NCBI GenBank assembly: GCA_963989385.1
Contig: OZ022503.1
Location: forward strand, 65,880,123 to 65,944,122
Source of the DNA: Ctena decussata
Lineage: Eukaryota > Mollusca > Bivalvia > Lucinida > Lucinidae
Direction: 5' to 3'
Length of the DNA stretch: 64,000 nucleotides
A program made the translations under genes and the position numbers. Under the pieces are notes generated by a model that did no database searches, was not told the DNA's origin, and saw only the letters and a program-made list of their open reading frames with translations. The number at the start of each line of letters is the position of its first letter. The first letter of the stretch is position 1. Shown here in pieces: positions 55,938-64,000 of this stretch.

Positions 55938-57045
55938 AACAAGAGCTGTCGCCTGACAGCATAGCTCGCCTGAATAGGTGCTTGCCCATCACACAGTCGC
56001 TATGGTGGTGTGGACTGCTATGCATAAAACTATAGGCAAGCATGTCCATAATGACAACACATTTATAAACAAAAGCTATTTCAGAAATAAGTTTAAAATG
56101 AAATCAAAATAAAAAAATCCACATGAAATTTCAAAGTCCATGAGCTTGAGAGCTCAAAGGACTAAGGGGTGGGAGGTTGGGGTTTGGGGGGGGGGGGGAG
56201 GAGGGGGGGGGAAAGGCCTAGGATGTATCAAAACTTTGAACCATTATCTAAAATCAGTCCAAGTATAAGTATCAATTGAGTCCATCGTGGTACTGTGAAA
56301 TTATGTCTTCATAAATATAAAACTTTAACCAAAATCTTTAAGATAAAATTCAAAGTCGATGGCCTTGACTTCAAGGTCATCCAGTGGGGTAAGTATATAG
56401 TGTTTTGTAAAATCTCAAAAAGTTGTCTAACATCAGTTCAAGTGTAAACTAAATCTCTGTCAAGCATTATGAATCAGTATGCAATTAGAAAACTTTAATA
56501 AAGACCAAATTTCCTTAAGTCCCTGACCTCGACATCAAGGTCACTGAGCGGGATTGGGGTAGTACTCTGTAAAACTTTGGACTAATATCTATGTACAGTG
56601 CAAATATAAAAAGAATTCATCGATGGGTTCAGGAGATATGTGTCTTTAAAAAACTTAAACCAAAACATGCAAGCAATAAATTTTCTAAGTCCATGACCTT
56701 GACATCAAGGTCACTGAGGGGGGTGGGGGTAGTACCTTGGAAAACGTTGGACCAATATCTAACTACAATGCAAAAATCAAATGAATCCATCTATGGGTTA
56801 AGGAGATATTGGGATTTATAAAACTTTAACCAAAACATCCAATACAAAAACACTTCCAATTTTCTAAGTCCATGACCTTGACATCAAGGTCACGAAGTGG
56901 GGTGGGGGTGGTACCCTGTTAAACTTTGGACCAATATCTAACTACAGGGCAAGTATCAAACTAATCCATCCATGGGTTAAGGAGATATAGGTCTTTAAAA
57001 AACTTTAACCAAAACATCCAATCCGGACGCCGACGCCGACGCCGA

Positions 57046-57076
<31 letters not shown>

Positions 57077-57131
57077 GCCGACGCCAGGGTGACAACAATA
57101 GCTCTTCCTGAACTTTCGTTCAGGCGAGCTA
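55938..57131. mobile_element. Tandem-core repeat element with GACGCC microsatellite, full insertion
   Basis: Copy A reads CAGCTGTACAGTAAAATTATTTG across this site, so the borders are clear. The left end is AACAAGAGCTGTCGCCTGAC. Cores of about 160 bp repeat about six times with CCATGACCTTGACATCAAGG and AACCAAAACATCCAA. A (GACGCC)n tract lies at 57026-57085. The right end, CTTCCTGAACTTTCGTTCAG + GCGAGCTAAA, holds a hairpin. This organisation fits pearl/Helitron-like non-autonomous elements; no long ORF. Confidence 0.75.
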
Positions 57132-58139
57132 AAAATTATTTGCAATCATTTTACTTCATTGAGCAAACCTTTTAGGGATGTCTGATGTACAACAGCAGTG
57201 CGACAAATGTTTTAGACGTGAACCCTTAAAATTAATGTTTGCAATTTATAGTCAATACCATTATAACATTACCACGATCGTGATGTTTACCTAGAAAATG
57301 AACGTGGACTTTAAAATGTCGCGACAGTAAAATTGATTTACAAAACTATGCCAATTTCTTCCTCCAAGAGCATTTTCTTAAACCGCCGTGAATTTTCCCA
57401 TTTATAGAGTGAAACGTCAAAACAACGCCAGATAGCGTGAAAAATAACGCCTTCTGAATCCCGGTGTGTTGTTAAGAAATTAGAAATCAGAGTTTATCTA
57501 TGCATATCCACAAAGACATTTATGAAAAAATGAGGATTTTGTTCGGTTTGCGCATCTTAAATGAACGTATTTACATACTATTTACAACTAATTTTTCGCG
57601 TGAACTGAAGAATCATTAATGACTTAATTGAAATTGTTGCATTTCCTTTTGTTACAAATATTGGCTTTCAACATCTGTGCAGAACTTTTGTCCTAGAGTG
57701 TATATATAGTTAATACCTATATCAGCTACAGTTTAGTTGTTCTTTCGAGACATATAGTCGTGCGTGAATGAACAAAATATGTTTATGTTTCAATTAAAGC
57801 TATGATCACGCGACGAGAAATTTAAACAATAACAATTTCTTTTATGCTTTTTGATCAAATACTGAGATTTTTTCAGTGAAATCGAAAATCGTAAACGGTA
57901 TTTTCACTTAGTTTTTAATGTGTTTTTGTTTCCTGTTTATAAACTCAGATTTATGGAAACATTTTATCTTTTTCAAAGTCAGTCAACCCTTTTTATAATG
58001 GCATAGATCATATCATCAAAATTCTTTTCAATGTCATTTTGATATGCACAGATGGTTTTATTGTACAAAATGTGTATTCTTTAAAAGAGAAAAACATAAC
58101 ATTTAAAAGTGAAGAAATGAAGTTACAACTCATCTTCGG

Positions 58140-60280
58140 AGATCCAAACAAAATTATATTGATTCTCTTGCAAATATACTCAAGTCGACTAATTTAACGC
58201 CTAAGAATTACTGGAAAACATTAAAGTATTTCATAAAACCTACTCAAACTTCTACTATTTCGCCTCTGTACGAGAATGATATTTATGTCTCTGACAACAC
58301 TGAAAAATCTAACTTACTAAACAATTACTTCGCTCAACAAACGCCGCTTGACGACAGTTCTGCAACTCTTCCAGACTCTACTAATATGTTAGACTTTCTC
58401 TTAATAATATACAGTTTACTCCCCTTGAAGTACAAGGTGGTCTAAATACTCTCAAGCTAGGTAAATTAACAGGACCTGATAATGTAAATTATAGGATAGT
58501 AAAAGAGTTATCTGTTGCTCTGTCTAAACCGTTGTGTGATCTGTTTAACGCTTCCATGTCTAAGAGCCATTTTCCTGATATCTTAAAAAGAAGCAAATGT
58601 CTCTCCTCTTCATAAAAAGGGTAAGCCGTCTTTAGTATGTAATAACAGACCTATATCTCGTTTCAGTGCTTAAGGTAAAGTAATGGAAAACAATTTTTCA
58701 TAAACATATGTTTAATTTCTTTTTTGATCAACATGCAATCACTTGTTTATAATTGGGCTTTGTTCCAGGGGATTCTACTATTAATCAAGTTGTTGACAAA
58801 CATAATACTTTTTGTAAGGCTTTAGACGAAGGTAAAGAAATGAGGGCAGTTTTTTGTGATGTAAGTAAAGCGTTCGATCGCGTTTGGCATAAAGGTCTCC
58901 TTTTCAAATTAAAACAATCAGGAATAGATTCAAAACTTCTTCAGCGGCTGACTAGTTACCTTTCTAATAGAAAACAAAGAGTAGTTATTTCAGGTGGACA
59001 TTCTAACTGGGTCAATATAGAATCAGGAATACCACAAGGCTCTGTTTTAGGTCCTCTCTTGTTCTTGATATATATTCATGACATAGGTGACAATATAGAT
59101 TCAATATTAAATTATTTGCTGATGATACTTATATATTTGATAGATGATGAACCGACTTATTGATCAATGGGCGGGACGTTGGTTGGTCAAGTTTAATCCT
59201 GCTAAATCTGAATCTCTTATAATTTCTAGAAACTTAACAGACCCCGTCATACCCCGTTGATAATGACTGACGAACCTATCAATGAAGTATCCAGTCATAA
59301 GCATTTAGGTATCTTTCTTTCAAATTATGGAGCATGCAGGAACACATAAATTATATCACTTCTAAAGCTTGGATTAGATTTAATGTTATGCGCAAGTTGA
59401 AATTTATTCTTGACAGAAAGTCTCTTAAAATTATCTGCATATCTTTCATAAGACCTATTTCAGAATATGCCGATGTAGCTTGGGACAACTGTAGCCAGTT
59501 CGAAATTAACGCTCTAGAAAAAATTCAAGATGAGGCCGCCAGGATAGTTACAGGAACGACCAAACTAGTATCTTTAGACAAATTGTATCAAGAAACCGGT
59601 TGGGAAACGCTTGACCTAAGACGAAATCAGCATAAATTATGTCTTTTCTACAAAATGTCTAATAATCTCTCTCCTGATTATCTCAGTTCCCTCGTCCCTC
59701 CTTCCAACGAAAGTACCACATCTTACACTTTACAGGATGCGTCTAACCTTAGGTATACTATGGCCAGAACCCAAAGTGTATTATAAATCTTTTCTGCCCT
59801 CAAGTATAAGATCTTGGAACGAACTTGCTCCTGAGATAAAAGATTTCAGTTCCATTCAAAGTTTCAAATATCATCATAACAAAAATAACTAAGCCCCCTA
59901 AATATTACTATATAGGCGACCGATTCTTACAAATACAACATACTAGGCTAAGAACGAACTGTAGTAAGATAAATGAGCATCTTTTCTCCAAAACTATAAT
60001 TAATAATCCTTACTGTGTCTGTGGTTCAATTGAATTTACCAAACATTCTTCTTTGAAAGCCAGAGATATAATGGAATGCGAACTGTAATGTTGAATATTT
60101 TAGCCGATATTGTGTACCAGATGTCAGTAAGTTGCTAATATGGACTATCAAACGAACTATCAAATATTGGTTGCAGTGTTTAAATCATGAGGACTCTTTC
60201 TCTCTCTCTCGCTCTCTCTCTGTCTGATGTATCACTTATCTTTTGACAATCAGATCTTATTAACAAAATAAACTAATATA
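58140..60280 (+). pseudogene. LINE-J copy B, RT to C-terminus, frameshifted
   Basis: 5'-truncated Jockey/CR1-like LINE. Recognisable parts: YFIKPTQTS near 58229; KELSVALSKPLCDLF near 58503; then an open frame 58753-59163 with GFVPGDSTINQVVDKH, CDVSKAFDRVWHKGLLFK and GIPQGSVLGPLLFLIYIHDI. The FADD box near 59119 is one frame off, exactly as in copy A. 59334-59786 is open with ISEYADVAWDNCSQFE, DEAARIVTGTTKLVSLD and WETLDLRRNQHKLCLFYK. The C-terminal C-x-C region (VCGSIE) follows in broken frames, and the element is continuous to 60280 through the site used by the L1-like insertion in copy A. Confidence 0.85.
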
Positions 60281-61298
60281 TACTATGCAAAATATATTTA
60301 GCAAATTTTTATGTTTTGCAATTTTTCTCATTACTGAAGTGCAACATTGAGCGAAATTAAATTGCATTGAAAGGAACCGTATTTGGGGCTTAAGATACCA
60401 TGGGATTACAGAAGCCAGCTTTAAAAACGATATTGGGGTAAAACGATAAGCACGTAAGGGGTCATTAGCCGAAATTCGCACCCATTGAAAAGCAACATAA
60501 AAATGGCAAGCAAGTGATTTTTTGAACGATCTTTCGGATCATTTTCATGCCAAGTTTTCTTGTCAAAGCTATTGAATGTGTAAAAGATATGGTTAAGCTT
60601 AACAACTGACGAATCTTAGCATGCGCCATTGACGTTAAACCGTGTTAATTCGGTCCAATGTGCAATGGTACACGGGTGCTTCAGATCAATGCAGAATCAA
60701 AGGCCGAGAAAAAGCAATAGGCTAAAATTAAAGGTCACACCATGATTAATTTAACTGTGAAGTTTCTTCATTGACGTGTAACGTAACTGTGAGAAAATGA
60801 TGACGTTAGTCTGAGACTTTTGACTTATGCTAAGTATCCAGGAAGAATTTTCTTTCTGAATTGTTTGCTTTATCATATTGGTAGCTACCAAGCAATCATA
60901 CACTCAAAAGAGATTTAAGAAATACCGACTAGAAACACTTTTTAAGACGATAACGTAAAAACAAGGGAAAACGTCAGATTTTCGAACTTTGTAAACCTCA
61001 TACTCGTAGCATATTCAAATGTTTTAGAGCGTTTTCCTTTCTTTTGACAGCAAACCGGCCGCCTCATTATAGTTTTGGCTTTTGTACATGATCATAAATG
61101 TCCTTCAGATACAATGGTCATAAAAACTGACGTCACGATAGTTCAAACGCAACAATTGAGCAATCTTGAATCTTTTACCTGCCAGTCCAACTCCAATGAT
61201 CGGCCTTTGTATCTTGACGCAGTAAAGTGAAAATAAAATCCTAATATGGTGGATTTGACACATACAAAAAAAATTGCTATATTTATTGTGCATAGTAT
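60281..61298. mobile_element. 1.0-kb non-autonomous TIR transposon inserted in the LINE-J 3' UTR
   Basis: The left end TACTATGCAAAATATATTTA and the right end, read inversely, TACTATGCACAATAAATATA form imperfect terminal inverted repeats of about 30 bp (both continue AGCAA.TTTTT). Copy A (42388-42402) reads CTAATATATTTGTAGTAG straight across, giving the empty site. Flanking TA suits Tc1/mariner-type TA targeting, but the AT-rich site hides exact borders. No ORF of transposase length. Confidence 0.8.
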
Positions 61299-62142
61299 AT
61301 ATATATATATTTGTAGTAGTTGTTTTCAGGCTCAGTTTTCGACTTTCTTAACTGTTATTTCTTCTCTCTTTTTCTTTCTTTAATTGGTTTGACATACTGA
61401 TATAAACAAGTTTGCGTTACACTTTGTATGAACGTTCTTACCGTATTCTAGTAGTTCACGTAAATAAACTTGGAAACTTGGAATGTTTATAGGGAGACAG
61501 ATTTACATAAGCCGATCAGTGGCTTCTTTCTGAGTCCTTTCTTGCATTATATTGTTATAGCAAATGTATAGTTCAAAATATGCATTCTTTATAAGAGCAA
61601 ATTCCGTTAAACGTCAAAATGTGTGGGAACAAATGTAGATGAAAGGAAAGTAAGGGTGTATATCACTTAAAGTGGGTGGGAAACGTTGAAAAAGTGTTTT
61701 GTTTAATGATAAATAAAAAGTGTTGCAATGGTTTTCTCCTCATAAGGTTAAAATGTGACTCGCTGAGAAGACTATAAATAAAGGTGACATTTAAAAATTG
61801 TAATTGTTAAATTTAAAAAAAAAAAAAAAAACGTGTTTGCACGTGTTTTTGCTTTTACATGGTGGTTTTGTTCCCGGAGCTCCTTAACTTTTTCTATTTT
61901 TTTTTTGATGCTGGCAGTACTACAAAAATGCCAAGCAATGGAAGCAATGGGCTATAGTTAAATTATACACAATAAAATAATTGTAAATAGTCATTTTTGA
62001 AAGCTTTATAGTCATTTTCAAAAGAAGTTAACACTTATTTTGAAAATCATTGTGTCTTCATACTAGCTCTAGCTCAGTTTCTTCAGAGGGGTTAGTGAAA
62101 TATTCGGTCGACCAAAATATATCCATTTTTTATATCCATTTT
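61299..62142 (+). repeat. LINE-J 3' UTR remainder and following duplicated sequence
   Basis: Matches 42392-43290 with a deletion of about 100 bases that removes the GAATAAAATACGTTTAAACC end present at 42644. It contains an A17 run near 61810-61832. Confidence 0.75.
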
Positions 62143-63844
62143 TAGCTCACCTGAGCCGAAGGCTCACAGGTGAGCTTATAGTATAGGCAGGCATCCGTCG
62201 TCCGTCCGTCCGTCCGTACGTCAACATTTTCAAACGACATCTCCTCTGAAACTACAAGGCCCATTGTAACCAAATTTCATATATAGCATCTATAGGCAGG
62301 GGGAACCAATAATACTGTTTTTATCCAAATCGCTTCATAACTCTGGTTGCTATGGCAACTTAATGTTTCCATTGTCTTGTATGGGAAAAATTGAAAATTT
62401 GCATTTATTGCTATGTCACTGCAGATATTTTGACAAAACTTTTATAGAAATGTTTCTCAAGGAGTTCTCTATCAACCACATGAAATTCATGTAAATTGCA
62501 CAATTTGGCTGGTTGCCATGGCAGCCAAATGGTTAAGAAATAGAAAAAATATTCAAAAATCATCTCCTCAGAAATTATACAGCCAATAAAGCTCAAACTT
62601 CACAGAAAGGATCTTAGTACTAGTCCCTATAAAAGTACTGTTTTTCTTGGCAATTGCTCTAGCACTTTGGTTGCTATGCGAACTGAAAGTTACCATTGAC
62701 TTATAATGGCAAAATGGAAAATTTGCATTTATTGCTATGCCACGGCGGATATTTTGACAAAACTTTCATACAAATGTACATTGAGTAGTGTTTAACCAGC
62801 CATGTTAAATGTATGCAAATTGCGCAATTTGGCTGGTTGCCATTGCAACCGAATAGTTAAAAATAGAAATTTATTAAAAAATCATCTTCGCAGAAACTGT
62901 GTGGCCAATAAAGCTCAAACTTTATAGAAAGAACCTTAGTACTAGCTTCTATAAAATTACTGTTTTTCTTGGCAATTGCTCCAGCAGTTTGGTTGCTATG
63001 GCATCTAAGAGTTTCCATTGACTTATGATGGGGAAAATGGAAATTGGCAATTTTTGCTGTCTAACTGCAGTTATTTAGGGTTTTTTTCTACAGAAATGAT
63101 TCTTAAGTAGTCCTCTACGATTCGTATAAATTTCTCCAAATCGCTGAATTTGATTGGTTGCCATGGCAAAATATAGGGTAAATTTTCGAAAAAAAAATCT
63201 TCTCCTCAGAAGCCATATGGGGGATGAAGCTGATATTGTGCAAACGTGTTGATGACAGTAGCCTCTACATAAATTTTATTCTTTTTCTTCCAATCCCATA
63301 AGAACTTTGGTTGCTATGGCAACTTATAGTTTCCATTGACTTATAATGGGAAAAGTGAAGCCATGAGGGGGATAAAGCTGATACTTCGCATACATATTAA
63401 TAACCTTAGCCTCTACCTAAACTATGTTCTATATTATCATTGCCCATGTGAATTCGTTGCTATGGCAACTTAAAGTTTCCATAGACTTATAATGGGGAAA
63501 GTGGACATTTGCTATTTATTTTTGTGTTACAGCAGATATTTTGACAAAACTTTACAGAAATGTTCCTCGAGTAGTCCTCTACCAGTCATATGAATTTTTC
63601 CCAAATACCTGGTTTTGATTGGTTGCCATCGCAGCTGAAAGGCCAAATTTTCATTTTTTTTTTTTATTTTGCCAAAGATCTTCTTCTGAGAAACCATTAA
63701 GGAGGGATAAAGCCTTTTTTGCATAAATATTTGTGATATTATCCTCTACATAAATGGTGTTTTTATTGCTGTTGTGCATGGTGTTTTGTTGCTGTAACCT
63801 CAGTGCTCAGGTGAGCGATATATGGCCATTGGCCCTCTGGTCTG
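62143..63844. mobile_element. Tandem-core repeat element with hairpin ends (AGCTCACCTGAGC family)
   Basis: Begins AGCTCACCTGAGCCGAAGGC with its inverse close by (GCTCACAGGTGAGCT), then (CGTC)n at 62190-62215. Cores of about 325 bp repeat near 62340, 62665, 62990 and 63305 with CTTTGGTTGCTATGGCAACT, TGACTTATAATGG and GGTTGCCATGGCA; a shorter one lies at 63455. The right end reads GCTCAGGTGAGCGATATATG + GCCATTGGCCCTCTGGTC. Copy A (43290-43297) is uninterrupted. It belongs to the same family as 47440-48740. Confidence 0.75.
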
Positions 63845-64000
63845 TTTTTCTTATTAACTGAATTTTATTTAGGTAAGCGTGCTTAAAGAAGTCAATAAGA
63901 ACTTAGCCCTATTTCCTGACACCAAGTGTCTAATAACACGGAGAATGCGTCTTTAAGCTCTAGCTTGCAACATTATCGCAACAAATTCATATATTGTACT
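63845..64000 (+). repeat. End of segmental copy B within the window
   Basis: Matches 43297-43445 (AATTTTATTTAGGTAAGCGT ... TTCATATATTGTACT) and continues beyond the window. Confidence 0.85.

Larger units (their letters stand above)
55106..64000 (+). repeat. Segmental duplication, copy B (runs off the window)
   Basis: Collinear with 27703-31219 + 34228-34562 + 42242-43460 of copy A. The continuous stretches here define the empty sites for the two large insertions of copy A. The three insertions here (55938-57131, 60281-61298, 62143-63844) have empty sites in copy A. Confidence 0.85.

Overview
This is a eukaryotic, AT-rich, intergenic window with very few genes and many transposable elements. 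The repeat content (tRNA-headed SINEs with a MetaSINE-like body, palindromic MITEs beginning TGAGCCGCGAC, tandem-core repeats with GACGCC microsatellites, decayed LINEs) points to a mollusc, most likely a bivalve. That assignment rests on pattern recognition, not on a database search. The only convincing host gene is an intronless class A (rhodopsin-like) GPCR on the minus strand at 17333-18592.

Layout. 1-1211: 3' end of a dead Jockey/CR1-like LINE (called LINE-J here). 1.2-4.6 kb: palindromic MITEs and short foldbacks. 4.6-6.2 kb: a 570-bp sequence present twice. 7.0 and 11.9 kb: tRNA-derived SINEs. 9.9-11.9 and 14.2-16.0 kb: two diverged copies of one locus, with an inverted third piece at 16.4-16.6. 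17.3-18.6: the GPCR. 21.4-24.6 and 26.5-27.4: same-orientation, partly tandem pieces of a Penelope-like element with a broken RT. 43.6-45.0: a 1.4-kb unit with inverted ends carrying a 167-codon ORF. 46-49 kb: two MITEs with matching ends and a tandem-core array. 52.9-53.8: a 92-bp minisatellite between direct repeats.

The right half is best read as one segmental duplication. Copy A (27703-43480) and copy B (55106 to beyond 64000) descend from the same few-kb locus, which already contained a MITE and a frameshifted LINE-J. Each copy later received different insertions, and the other copy preserves the empty site. Copy A took (i) a MITE at 31220-34227 that was itself split by a 2.8-kb element, and (ii) a 7.7-kb minus-strand insertion carrying an L1-like LINE at 34563-42241. 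Copy B took (iii) a tandem-core repeat at 55938-57131, (iv) a 1.0-kb TIR element at 60281-61298 and (v) another tandem-core repeat at 62143-63844.

The most unusual item is the 2.8-kb element at 31333-34125. It has split direct repeats in the order A1 - interior - B1 - A2 - B2, the architecture of PAT/Ngaro-type tyrosine-recombinase retrotransposons. It lacks target-site duplications, and the same TTTG is found at both ends, at the internal B1/A2 junction and in the reconstructed target. Its interior shows no reverse transcriptase or recombinase. It carries one ORF in which a coiled coil precedes an SGNH-hydrolase domain, plus a short open stretch behind a strong splice-acceptor-like tract. 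I interpret it as a young, non-autonomous, gene-carrying Ngaro-like element.
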